Translations under genes and position numbers: made by a program
Assembly (NCBI GenBank): GCA_903958915.1
Contig: CAJBVC010000285.1
Span: 1-7,776, forward strand
From: an uncultured beta proteobacterium
Lineage (GTDB): Bacteria; Pseudomonadota; Gammaproteobacteria; Burkholderiales; Burkholderiaceae_C
Direction of reading: 5' to 3'
Length of the DNA stretch: 7,776 nt
The notes under the pieces: generated by a model
The model's input: the letters and a program-made list of their open reading frames with translations, nothing else
Told to the model about the DNA's origin: nothing
The model's database searches: none
Shown: piece by piece, positions 1 to 6,527 of the stretch
Numbering within the stretch: the stretch's first letter is position 1
Layout: every line of letters starts with the position of its first letter

Positions 1-621
1 CATCCCTTCCGGGAGCGTTGACTTGAGAAACTCGACAACCAGTGTCTGCCCCTGCTGACGTATATCGACACCGACCTGGTTATTCGGTAAAGTTACCACG
101 ACCCTGCCAGACCCTTCGGTGCCTCTCCTAAAATCCAAGTCTTTCAATGGCGCGGTGTCGCGACTGCGGCTCTCGGCAAAATTGGTCGCGACCGTTGGCG
201 TAGCGTCATTGGTCGGCGCCATTTCAAGTGCAACCAGCAAAGACTTCCCCTGAATCTCCGCCTTGTACGCGGCGGGCTGTTTGAGGTTAAGCACGACGCG
301 AGTGCGCTCACCGGCTTGCACGACACTCACAGACTTGAGGTTGCCCTGGTTAACTTCTACCGTGGACCGACCCATCGCGTTAGAAACACCCGGGAAATCC
401 AACGCGATGCGGGCCGGGGACTGTATGGCGAACCCCGAAGGCAATGCCGTCAGCGCCTGAGTCAGGTCAATGCGAACCACCTCGACACCACCTTGTATGG
501 ACCCGGAGACTGCTTCAATAGCAGTCTGGGCTTGCGCCACAACGCCATTGAGCAACAAGACCATCAACCATAAATACCGTTGCCACATACGCATCCCCAG
601 CCATTGTTCTTGCTTACTCAT
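1..621 (-). CDS. pilQ: PilQ, type IV pilus outer-membrane secretin (N-terminal 207 codons; 3' end outside window)
   Basis: PilQ is the outer-membrane secretin through which the type IV pilus passes. The reading frame is open from ATG at 621 to the window edge (207 codons, no stop). Residues 1-31 look like a signal peptide: a charged start, a hydrophobic run (YLWLMVLLLNGVV) and an AQA-Q cleavage site after residue 31. Two peptidoglycan-binding AMIN-type domains are suggested. The first, at about residues 36-130, holds VVRIDLTQAL, ARIALDFPG and TRVVLNLKQ. The second begins near residue 157 (LKDLDFRRG, GRVVVTLP, LVVEFLK). The N0/N1 and secretin domains would lie beyond the left edge, as full-length PilQ is usually about 700 residues. 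The start overlaps the pilP stop in an ATGA. AGGAGA lies 7 bases upstream, which favours this ATG over those at codons 10 and 12. PilQ receives the PilP C-terminal domain in known systems. Confidence 0.93.
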   Translation of the reverse strand, partial: MSKQEQWLGMRMWQRYLWLMVLLLNGVVAQAQTAIEAVSGSIQGGVEVVRIDLTQALTALPSGFAIQSPARIALDFPGVSNAMGRSTVEVNQGNLKSVSVVQAGERTRVVLNLKQPAAYKAEIQGKSLLVALEMAPTNDATPTVATNFAESRSRDTAPLKDLDFRRGTEGSGRVVVTLPNNQVGVDIRQQGQTLVVEFLKSTLPEGM

Positions 622-1160
622 TTAGATTTCTCCTGCAATTGCAATGACGCAACGCGCTCAATCCATTCACCCACCGCATCCTGCACGATTTCTCGCAAGG
701 TCACTTCAGTTTCCGTGATCTTGGTAACCCGGCCGTAGTGTTCGCCCAAATAGTTACCCAGCTTTACCTGATACAACAACCTGTCCACTTGTACCAGGGC
801 AACCGGCTGACCGGATTTGACGATGCTTCCAACCATAACCATGGCATCCAGCGGAAACGCCTCCAGCGGTTCTTTGCGTCTGGCCAGTTCAGGGGCCACC
901 AAGGCGCCATTTGACGCAACTTGCGAAGCATCACGCTTCAGTGCTTGTGCCAATTTTTGATTGCTGAAAGGCTCAATACTGGTAGTGTTTGAGTACCCTT
1001 CCGGTTTGAACTGTTTTGGAGCCGGAATGGGGGCGACTTTGGGACGCGTTTGATTGCGCTCTTCGACCATCCACTGTCGAATGCCGTCTTCACTCGCCGA
1101 CCCACAACCGGAGAGAGCACCAAACAAACCTGCCAAAGCGCAAAACAGTAGGGCTCTCAT
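618..1160 (-). CDS. pilP: PilP, type IV pilus inner-membrane lipoprotein
   Basis: PilP (180 residues, usual family length) is the periplasmic lipoprotein that connects the PilN/PilO inner-membrane complex to the PilQ secretin. Residues 1-19 form a lipoprotein signal peptide with lipobox L16-S17-G18-C19, so Cys19 should be acylated. Residues 20 to about 90 are low in hydrophobic content and Pro/Gln/Lys rich, matching the flexible arm that binds PilN/PilO in known systems. Residues 100-180 carry the PilP beta-domain, with the family-typical stretches MVGSIVKSGQPVALVQVD, KLGNYLGEHYGRV and TLREIVQDAVGEW. The start overlaps the pilO stop (ATGA) and AGGGGG lies 6 bases upstream. The stop overlaps the pilQ start. 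Residue +2 after the acylated Cys is Gly, not the Asp that signals inner-membrane retention in enteric bacteria. Identity is firm from sequence and position. Confidence 0.95.
   Translation of the reverse strand: MRALLFCALAGLFGALSGCGSASEDGIRQWMVEERNQTRPKVAPIPAPKQFKPEGYSNTTSIEPFSNQKLAQALKRDASQVASNGALVAPELARRKEPLEAFPLDAMVMVGSIVKSGQPVALVQVDRLLYQVKLGNYLGEHYGRVTKITETEVTLREIVQDAVGEWIERVASLQLQEKSK
629..634 (-). promoter_or_regulatory. Ribosome binding site of pilQ
   Basis: The minus strand reads AGGAGA ending 7 bases before the pilQ ATG (first base 621). It lies inside the last codons of pilP (Gln-Glu-Lys). It is a near-consensus Shine-Dalgarno sequence and decides the pilQ start over ATG codons 10 and 12 downstream, which have no comparable site. 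Its place inside pilP implies translational coupling of the two genes. Confidence 0.75.
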
Positions 1161-1822
1161 TTCTTGCCCCCTGCCACTTTTCGCTGTGCGGACACTTCAT
1201 CCGAGTCCAGATACCGAAATGTCTTGGCGGTTGTCTCAAGAGACAGGGTCCCATCAGGCTTGGGGTTGATTGCCAAATTGTTCAACGTGACGATGCGGGA
1301 CAAATTCGCGATATCAGATGCAAAAGCACCAATATCGTGGTATCGACCACTAACCTTGATGGAAATGGGCAACTCTGCGTAGTATTCTTTAACTGAGACC
1401 TGTCCTGGCCGAAATAGCTCAAACTGCAGACTACGTCCTAACCCTGCCTGATTGATGTCTGAAAGCAATGCGTCCATCTCCGACTTGCTCGGTAACTGCT
1501 TTTCAAGCTGGGTCACATACTGCTGCACTTGTTCGCGCTGCTTTTTTAGTACGTCCAGGTTCACAGCCTTGGCCAATTTTGACTTGTAATCGGCACGGAG
1601 CTTGATTTCCTTGTCTTGTTCCTGTTGCAGAATTTCTTCCGAACCGGTCAACCAGGCGAACCACAAGGCAACCACGATTGCGACGACTGCAGCCACAAAA
1701 AGGCTGTAGCGCGGAAACGCCGGCCATACAGACGGATCCTTCGGATCCAGATCCCGAAACTGGCTGGCCAATTGCTCCTGCAGTTTGGCAAAATCGATCG
1801 ATGTAGGAAATTTTGTCGCCAT
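1157..1822 (-). CDS. pilO: PilO, type IV pilus inner-membrane alignment protein
   Basis: PilO (221 residues) is a bitopic inner-membrane protein that pairs with PilN in the periplasm. The first 38 residues are cytoplasmic, with the LDPKDPSVWPAFPRYS stretch commonly seen in betaproteobacterial PilO. A single membrane segment covers about residues 39-58 (SLFVAAVVAIVVALWFAWL). Residues 62-115 are charged and Gln/Glu/Lys rich, as expected for the coiled coil that pairs with PilN. Residues 118-205 fit the ferredoxin-like PilO domain (LPISIKVSGRYHDIGAFASD followed by IVTLNNLAI). ATG at 1822 has AGGA 5 bases upstream. It lies 12 bases after the pilN stop, the only non-overlapping junction in the operon. 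The stop overlaps the pilP start by 4 bases. Confidence 0.95.
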   Translation of the reverse strand: MATKFPTSIDFAKLQEQLASQFRDLDPKDPSVWPAFPRYSLFVAAVVAIVVALWFAWLTGSEEILQQEQDKEIKLRADYKSKLAKAVNLDVLKKQREQVQQYVTQLEKQLPSKSEMDALLSDINQAGLGRSLQFELFRPGQVSVKEYYAELPISIKVSGRYHDIGAFASDIANLSRIVTLNNLAINPKPDGTLSLETTAKTFRYLDSDEVSAQRKVAGGKK

Positions 1823-1834
1823 AGAAGTCCTGGA

Positions 1835-2479
1835 CTACTGCTTTGCAGCCGATGCAGGGACGGCAACCATCGCCGCAGACGCCGGTGCACTGGCCTGGGC
1901 GGACACTTTTTCGGCCTCGGTCGCTCGCACCAATTTGACACGTACCGTGAAATTAGAAACCCGCTTCTGATCACGCGGCGAAAGCGCAAGAGTTCCTGCG
2001 ACAATTTCCACCAACTCTGGCTTGGTAAACCACGGTGTGTTACTCGTCAAATTTCTCAGTAGTTCCGCCACACGCTCGTTCGACTGCGCCGTGCCGTTCA
2101 ACGTAACGCTTTGGTCGACCTGTGCCATCTTCACCAGAAAAACACCCTCGGGCAGTTGATTGACGATTTCTTTCATCAAGTGCACAGGCAGATTCCGGTC
2201 GGATTGAAGATCTTCCACCGCTTGTTGGCGTGCGCGCAATGCAGCAATTTCTGACTCCAGGCCAACGATATCGGCAATTTGCGTTTCCAGTTTCTTGATC
2301 TCTACTTCCATCACACCGTTCACACCTTGTTGAGTCGAAATTGCCGTCTGGAACCACAAGAAAATGGCACCAGCAATCAACCCACCAAACAGCGCCGAAA
2401 TGCCCAATGACACATTGAAAATATCGCGCCTGCGTTTGCGCGCCGCTTCACGGTGGGGGAGAAGGTTAATCAGAATCAC
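1835..2479 (-). CDS. pilN: PilN, type IV pilus inner-membrane protein (GTG start)
   Basis: PilN (214 residues) links cytoplasmic PilM to the periplasmic PilO/PilP complex. The N-terminus, [M]ILINLLPHREAARKRR, carries the conserved INLLP motif that PilM grips in known structures, followed by a basic cluster. One membrane segment lies at about residues 22-44. Residues 55-95 are heptad-like and charged (coiled coil), and residues 98-186 form the ferredoxin-like domain (HLMKEIVNQLPEGVFLVKM, SVTLNGTAQSNERVAELLRNL). The last 25 residues are Ala/Ser/Val rich and low in complexity, an unremarkable but variable tail. The start codon is GTG, overlapping the pilM stop as GTGA. GGAGG ends 8 bases upstream, and the INLLP motif falls where it should only with this start. 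Confidence 0.95.
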   Translation of the reverse strand: MILINLLPHREAARKRRRDIFNVSLGISALFGGLIAGAIFLWFQTAISTQQGVNGVMEVEIKKLETQIADIVGLESEIAALRARQQAVEDLQSDRNLPVHLMKEIVNQLPEGVFLVKMAQVDQSVTLNGTAQSNERVAELLRNLTSNTPWFTKPELVEIVAGTLALSPRDQKRVSNFTVRVKLVRATEAEKVSAQASAPASAAMVAVPASAAKQ

Positions 2480-3555
2480 TGCGTGAACCTCCGCAGCGCC
2501 AAGCCGCAGGAAGTCAGGTACGACGGTGCTTCGCGCGTCATGCGTTTCAACCGAACACCATCACCTATTTCCATGCCATCGAAAGGATTCAGGAGACTAC
2601 ACGGAAATGTGGTGTGTTGGGTGACCGCCACTGTAAGCCCGGGCAATGCCGAGGAACCACCGGCCAGCATGACGTAATCAACCTTGTTGTGCGGCGTGCT
2701 GGTAAAGAAAAACTGCAAAGCACGCCCCAATTCCTGAACCATGGTGTCAATAAATGGCTTCAATACCGTGGAATCGTAGTCTTCAGGCAATTCGCCGCTG
2801 CGCTTCTTGCTCTCCGCCTCCTCTTGTGAAAACCCATACTGCCGCACGATCAATTGGGTCAGCTGTGCACCGCCAAATGCCTGGTCACGGTCGTACAGCA
2901 CTTCCTCATCACGAATCACCTGCATGCTTGTTGTCATGGAGCCGACTTCAAACAACGCGACGATCAACCCGGCGCCCTTCTCGGGCAAGTTTTCTATAAG
3001 GCGCCCCGCAGCAAGCCGCGAAGCGTACGACTCTACATCCACCACCACGGGAACCAGTCCAGCGGCTTCGGCCAAACCCTGAATGTCCTGCACCTTTTCG
3101 CGCCGCGACGCAGCGATTAACACTTCCACATCACCCACCGATGTCGCGCTGGGCCCAATAACACAGAAATCCAGACTGACTTCATCCAGCGGAAAAGGGA
3201 TGTACTGGTTCGCTTCGTTCTCGACCTGCTGTTCCAGCTCGGCATCGGACATCCCCCCTGGCAGCACAATCTTCTTTGTGATCACAGCCGAGGGCGGCAG
3301 CGCCATCGCAACATTTTTGGTCTTGCTACCGCTCTTTTTGACGAGTCTGCGCAACGCTTCAGCGACTTCGTCAAACTTTTCGATGTTGCCATCAGTGATC
3401 CAGCCACGTTCAAGCGGCTCAATGGCACACCGCTCCAGCACCAGATTACCGGCCTTGTCATGCCCCAACTCGACCAGCTTGACGCTGGACGAACTGATGT
3501 CCAAACCCAACAAAGGTGCTGGCTGGCGGCTGAAAAGAGACCCCAATGAGATCAA
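2476..3555 (-). CDS. pilM: PilM, actin-like type IV pilus assembly ATPase (TTG start)
   Basis: PilM (359 residues) is a cytoplasmic FtsA/actin-fold protein that binds ATP and the PilN N-terminus and couples the cytoplasmic motor to the alignment complex. Visible motifs are: phosphate-1 LLGLDISSSSVKLVEL (15-30); NVAMALPPSAVITKK (81-95); ENEANQYIPFPLDEVSLDF (112-130); phosphate-2 LIVALFEVGSMTTSMQV (197-213); the family signature RDQAFGGAQLTQLI (223-236); and adenosine-site VMLAGGSSALPGL (295-307). In phosphate-2 the usual Asp is Glu204. The best start is TTG at 3555, with AGGGGA ending 5 bases upstream and an in-frame stop (TAA) at 3597-3595. No ATG lies between that stop and the conserved N-terminus. 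A second TTG three codons in would be shorter and has no better site. It is the first gene of the operon and its stop overlaps pilN (GTGA). Confidence 0.94.
   Translation of the reverse strand: MISLGSLFSRQPAPLLGLDISSSSVKLVELGHDKAGNLVLERCAIEPLERGWITDGNIEKFDEVAEALRRLVKKSGSKTKNVAMALPPSAVITKKIVLPGGMSDAELEQQVENEANQYIPFPLDEVSLDFCVIGPSATSVGDVEVLIAASRREKVQDIQGLAEAAGLVPVVVDVESYASRLAAGRLIENLPEKGAGLIVALFEVGSMTTSMQVIRDEEVLYDRDQAFGGAQLTQLIVRQYGFSQEEAESKKRSGELPEDYDSTVLKPFIDTMVQELGRALQFFFTSTPHNKVDYVMLAGGSSALPGLTVAVTQHTTFPCSLLNPFDGMEIGDGVRLKRMTREAPSYLTSCGLALRRFTQ
2488..2492 (-). promoter_or_regulatory. Ribosome binding site of pilN
   Basis: The minus strand reads GGAGG 8 bases before the GTG of pilN, inside the last codons of pilM. 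This strong Shine-Dalgarno sequence supports the non-ATG start, and together with the GTGA overlap it suggests that pilN translation is coupled to pilM. Confidence 0.75.
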
Positions 3556-3815
3556 AACTATCCCCTGAAACAGATCGGAAAAGCTCCGTCGTACTTAAGA
3601 AATCACTTCAATGCTATCAGTAAGATACTTGTCCCGCAAAGGTTTTTTCTGTTTTGAGGGAAAGCGATCGTTGCCAAAAGCAGACGGTTTTGCCGCGAAG
3701 TCGAATCCGCCGATCCATGGATACACTGGCAACATTGCCGTCAAGAGTGGCTCAATAATCGGGCACAGCTCCGATTTTCCTCATTTTTGCAATTGCGCCC
3801 CGACCACCGCCTGCC
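3556..3815. other. Divergent intergenic region between pilM and ponA
   Basis: This 260-base spacer separates two divergent genes. The pilM side (to about 3660) carries the predicted pilM promoter and ribosome binding site. The ponA side (3660-3815) shows a perfect 10-base palindrome ATCCATGGAT (3713-3722), a small inverted repeat GGCAA-CA-TTGCC (3728-3739) and an AATAAT (3754-3759) that resembles a -10 box, but no acceptable -35 lies at the right distance. I see no small gene, RNA gene or terminator here. The palindromes are short enough to be chance. Confidence 0.6.
3611..3658 (-). promoter_or_regulatory. Predicted sigma-70 promoter of pilMNOPQ with extended -10 and A-rich upstream element
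   Basis: Reading the minus strand, a TTGCGG (-35, positions 3639-3634) is followed by exactly 17 bases and then TAGCAT (-10, 3616-3611), which matches TATAAT at four of six places. The -10 is preceded by TGA, giving the extended -10 form TGnTAnnnT, which can offset the weak -35. Directly upstream of the -35 (3658-3640) the strand is rich in A (CAAAACAGAAAAAACC), as in an UP element. Transcription would begin near 3604 and leave a leader of about 48 bases before pilM. This is pattern matching only. Confidence 0.5.
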
Positions 3816-6185
3816 ATGCCTGCACCCTCACATCAAAGTCAGCCTCCTGTGGTGGCGAAATCGCCACGGCGTCACTGGGCCATACGGTTTGCACTGATGG
3901 CCTTCGGTTTGATTGTGGCCATAGCGATTTCCGTTGCAGCGGCAGTGGGGCTGGCGCTGGCAGTCGCGTTTCCCAACTTACCTGATATTTCGGATCTGTC
4001 GGACTACCGTCCCAAACTGCCGTTACGGGTATTTTCAGAAGAGGGAGATCTCATTGGTGAGTTCGGCGAGGAACGTCGCAATTTGACTCCAATCAATGAA
4101 ATTCCCAAGGTGATGATCAACGCGGTGCTGGCCATTGAAGATGCCCGCTTTTACCAGCACGGTGGTGTGGACTACCTGGGCGTCCTGCGGGCTGGCTTGG
4201 CCAATGTCGGCAAGGTCAAGAGCCAGGGCGCCTCAACCATCACCATGCAAGTGGCGCGCAATGTGTACCTTTCCTCGGAAAAGACCTTTACCCGCAAGAT
4301 CTATGAAATCCTGCTGACCTTCAAGCTCGAGCACATGCTTAGCAAAGACCAGATTCTGGAAATCTACATGAACCAGATTTTTTTGGGAAACCGTGCTTAT
4401 GGTTTTGCGGCGGCCTCTGAAATCTATTTCGGCAAGCACCTCCAGGACATTACCGTGGCCGAGGCGGCCATGCTGGCGGGGCTACCCAAGGCGCCGTCGG
4501 CCTATAACCCCATCAGCAACCCGAAACGAGCGCGTATTCGCCAGCGCCACATCATTGACCGCATGCTGGACAACGGATTCATCGATGAAAAGGAAGCGCA
4601 AACAGCCAAGGATCAGGAGCTGAGAATCCGAACGGGTGGCAGTCGCAATCAGATTCACGCCGAATATGTAGCAGAAATGGTACGTCAACTGGTTTTCGTC
4701 CAGTACGGAGAGGAGACCTATACGCGCGGACTGGATGTTCACACGACCCTCAAAAGTGCCGAACAGACCGCCGCCTACAAAGCCCTGCGCAAGGGCATCA
4801 TGGATTTTGAGCGTCGCCAAATCTATCGGGGTCCGGAAAAGTTCGTGACGTTGCCGTCTACCCAGCAAGAGATGGACGAGGCGATTTTTGACGTATTGGA
4901 TGAACACCCCGACAACGGCGATGTCATGTCCGCAGTGGTACTGGAAGCCAGTAGTAAGCACATCAAAGCCATCCGACAAAGCGGAGAGGCAGTGGACATT
5001 AGCGGGGAAGGCCTTAAGCCCGCCCAATCTGGTTTGTCGGACAAAGCACCGCCAAATATCAAGATTCGCAAGGGCGCCGTCATTCGGGTGACCAAAACGC
5101 CCAAGGACACGTGGGAAATTACGCAGTTACCGGAGGTTGAGGGTGCCTTTGTCGCCATCGACCCGCGCAATGGCTCGATCCGCGCGCTGGTTGGTGGTTT
5201 TGACTTTGCCAAAAACAAATTCAACCACGTGACGCAAGCCTGGAGGCAGCCCGGTTCAAGCTTCAAACCCTTCATCTATTCGGCGGCCCTGGAGAAAGGC
5301 TTCACACCCTCCACCATCGTCAATGACGCCCCGCTCTTTTTTGATGCTGGCGTCACCGGCGGACAACCCTGGGAACCCAAGAATTACGATGGCACCTTTG
5401 AGGGCCCCATGACGCTACGTCGCGGCTTGGCAAAGTCGAAGAACATGATTTCGATCCAGATACTGCGTTCGATCGGCACCCAGTACGCGCAGGAGTGGAT
5501 TACCCGCTTCGGGTTTGAAGCCGAGAAGCACCCGCCCTACCTGACGATGGCCTTGGGCGCAGGTGCAGTCACACCGATGCAGATGGCGACTGGCTATTCC
5601 GTTTTCGCCAACAGTGGATACCGGGTGAACCCCTGGTTGATTACACGCGTGCAGGAACAGCGAGGCAAACTACTTGTCGCGTCTGTCGCGCCGGTTTTGG
5701 AAGAGTCGGAGCGGGTGATTGAGCCACGCAATGCTTTCATGATGAGCAGTCTGCTGCAGGAAGTAACGCGCTCTGGTACGGCCGCACGAGCACAGGCCAC
5801 CTTGAAGCGACCGGACATTTATGGAAAAACCGGAACAACCAATGACTCCATGGATGCCTGGTTTGCGGGGTACCAGCAAACCATCACGGCAGTCACCTGG
5901 ATCGGCTACGACACGCCCCGCAAACTGGGAGATCGGGAAACCGGAGGCGGCCTGAGCTTGCCCGTGTGGATCACGTTTATGGAAACGGCTCTTAAAAACG
6001 TAGCAGTCTCGGAACCGACGGCGCCCGACGGTGTGGTCCATTTAGGCGGCGAGTGGTACTACGACGAATTTGCCAAAGGGTCTGGCATCACGGGACTGCG
6101 ACTCGAGGAAGCGACCGAGCCCGGTGTACCTACGCAACCACCGGAAGACGAGAAAAAGAAGATTCTGGATCTGTTCAAGAACTGA
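3816..6185 (+). CDS. ponA: Class A penicillin-binding protein 1A (bifunctional peptidoglycan synthase)
   Basis: This protein (789 residues) polymerises and cross-links peptidoglycan from lipid II on the periplasmic face of the inner membrane. A basic N-terminus (RRHWAIR) leads into one membrane segment at about residues 25-50. The GT51 glycosyltransferase domain (about 70-245) has EDARFYQHGG with catalytic Glu108, QGASTITMQVARN (137-149), and ILEIYMNQIFLG with Glu182. Residues about 310-440 fit the OB-like linker. The transpeptidase domain has SSFK with nucleophile Ser481 and Lys484, SKN at 541-543 and KTGT at 671-674, so both activities should be intact. The tail is short and charged. The length suits betaproteobacterial PBP1a. 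No Shine-Dalgarno is visible at ATG 3816; it is chosen because later candidates (GTG codons 12-13, ATG codon 28) also lack one and ATG 28 would cut into the membrane segment. Its stop abuts the cyaY stop. Confidence 0.95.
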   Translation: MPAPSHQSQPPVVAKSPRRHWAIRFALMAFGLIVAIAISVAAAVGLALAVAFPNLPDISDLSDYRPKLPLRVFSEEGDLIGEFGEERRNLTPINEIPKVMINAVLAIEDARFYQHGGVDYLGVLRAGLANVGKVKSQGASTITMQVARNVYLSSEKTFTRKIYEILLTFKLEHMLSKDQILEIYMNQIFLGNRAYGFAAASEIYFGKHLQDITVAEAAMLAGLPKAPSAYNPISNPKRARIRQRHIIDRMLDNGFIDEKEAQTAKDQELRIRTGGSRNQIHAEYVAEMVRQLVFVQYGEETYTRGLDVHTTLKSAEQTAAYKALRKGIMDFERRQIYRGPEKFVTLPSTQQEMDEAIFDVLDEHPDNGDVMSAVVLEASSKHIKAIRQSGEAVDISGEGLKPAQSGLSDKAPPNIKIRKGAVIRVTKTPKDTWEITQLPEVEGAFVAIDPRNGSIRALVGGFDFAKNKFNHVTQAWRQPGSSFKPFIYSAALEKGFTPSTIVNDAPLFFDAGVTGGQPWEPKNYDGTFEGPMTLRRGLAKSKNMISIQILRSIGTQYAQEWITRFGFEAEKHPPYLTMALGAGAVTPMQMATGYSVFANSGYRVNPWLITRVQEQRGKLLVASVAPVLEESERVIEPRNAFMMSSLLQEVTRSGTAARAQATLKRPDIYGKTGTTNDSMDAWFAGYQQTITAVTWIGYDTPRKLGDRETGGGLSLPVWITFMETALKNVAVSEPTAPDGVVHLGGEWYYDEFAKGSGITGLRLEEATEPGVPTQPPEDEKKKILDLFKN
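3852..3867 (+). other. Perfect inverted repeat early in ponA (possible mRNA hairpin or operator)
   Basis: GTGGCGA and TCGCCAC are exact reverse complements separated by AA, so RNA could fold as a 6-pair GC-rich stem with an AAAT loop. It begins 36 bases after the first base of the ponA ATG and spans codons 13-18 (Val-Ala-Lys-Ser-Pro plus one base). It sits where folding could affect ribosome loading, or it may be a protein site. It may also be chance within coding sequence. Confidence 0.35.
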
Positions 6186-6515
6186 TCACGCGGTGAATTG
6201 CAGCTCCTGCCCTGCTTGCAGGGTGGCGTTAAGGGAAAGTGACGCAAAGAACTCGCCTTGCCCCTTGGTGTCCTGCCACAGCCCATCGAGCCAGCGGTAA
6301 TGGTAGCCACCCGATTTCGCCGCCAGCCATATTTCATGCAAAGGCTTTTGCAGGTTGACGACAATCTGGCTGCGGTTGGTAAATGTCAGCGTTACCATAC
6401 CTCCCACCCGTTGCGCATCCAGGTCGGCATCGGTCTCGTCATTGATGCGGTCACAATTGCGTTCCACCGCACTCAGCAAAGTTTCTGCGCGGTCCATGAA
6501 TTCAGGGTCGGTCAT
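6186..6515 (-). CDS. cyaY: CyaY, bacterial frataxin (iron-sulphur cluster assembly regulator)
   Basis: CyaY (109 residues from ATG 6515, the usual length) is a small cytoplasmic iron-binding protein that modulates the IscS/IscU iron-sulphur cluster machinery. The first helix is strongly acidic (Asp3, Glu5, Asp8, Glu11, Glu18, Asp22, Asp26, Glu27, Asp29, Asp31, Asp33), matching the frataxin iron-binding ridge. The beta-sheet follows with [19 protein letters not shown] (38-56), the family-typical [17 protein letters not shown] (57-73) and [16 protein letters not shown] longer reading from TTG at 6545 adds ten residues but would run into lptM. ATG 6515 is preferred on length and has a weak GGTGA 7 bases upstream. 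The stop codon directly abuts the ponA stop on the other strand, and the start lies 12 bases from divergent lptM. Confidence 0.94.
   Translation of the reverse strand: MTDPEFMDRAETLLSAVERNCDRINDETDADLDAQRVGGMVTLTFTNRSQIVVNLQKPLHEIWLAAKSGGYHYRWLDGLWQDTKGQGEFFASLSLNATLQAGQELQFTA
6210..6223. repeat. Short perfect inverted repeat in the 3' end of cyaY
   Basis: CCCTGC-TT-GCAGGG is an exact 6-base inverted repeat that starts 25 bases past the ponA stop codon. On either strand it could form a small GC-rich hairpin, but no run of T follows on either side, so it is not a standard intrinsic terminator. It encodes Thr-Leu-Gln-Ala-Gly-Gln in cyaY. A role in slowing ponA read-through is only a possibility. 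Confidence 0.35.
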
Positions 6516-6527
6516 TACAATTTCACC
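6516..6527. other. Twelve-base divergent spacer between cyaY and lptM
   Basis: Only 12 bases separate the two divergent start codons, too few for promoters or ribosome binding sites for both. Control signals for each gene must lie within the coding region of the other, or expression must come from further off. No convincing -10/-35 pair was identified. Confidence 0.6.

Noticed and set aside
263..573. Plus-strand open frames opposite pilQ
   Set aside because: They are shadows of pilQ, which runs off the window edge and has a clear signal peptide and AMIN-type repeats.
1735..1751. Repeated GGATCC in pilO
   Set aside because: Two copies 3 bases apart encode the Asp-Pro pairs of the conserved LDPKDP segment; this is explained by coding.
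3083..3568. Plus-strand open frame (161 codons) opposite pilM
   Set aside because: The translation is Ser/Thr rich, typical of a shadow frame, and pilM is unambiguous on the other strand.
3664..3677. Sigma-54 type promoter upstream of pilM (TGGCAACGATCGCTTT on the minus strand)
   Set aside because: The GG and GC elements are 8 bases apart instead of 10, and the rest of the match is poor.
3754..3759. AATAAT as the -10 box of ponA
   Set aside because: It matches five of six consensus bases, but no acceptable -35 occurs 15-19 bases upstream and there is no TGn extension.
4482..5027. Open frame (181 codons) on the minus strand opposite ponA
   Set aside because: It is antisense to conserved ponA coding sequence, with no ribosome binding site or recognisable domain noted.
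6210..6240. Intrinsic terminator after ponA or cyaY
   Set aside because: The hairpin has a perfect stem but no T-run after it on either strand.
6258..6527. N-terminal extension of the lptM frame
   Set aside because: This part is antisense to cyaY. The lipoprotein signal peptide starts at ATG 6528, and an extension would bury it inside the protein.
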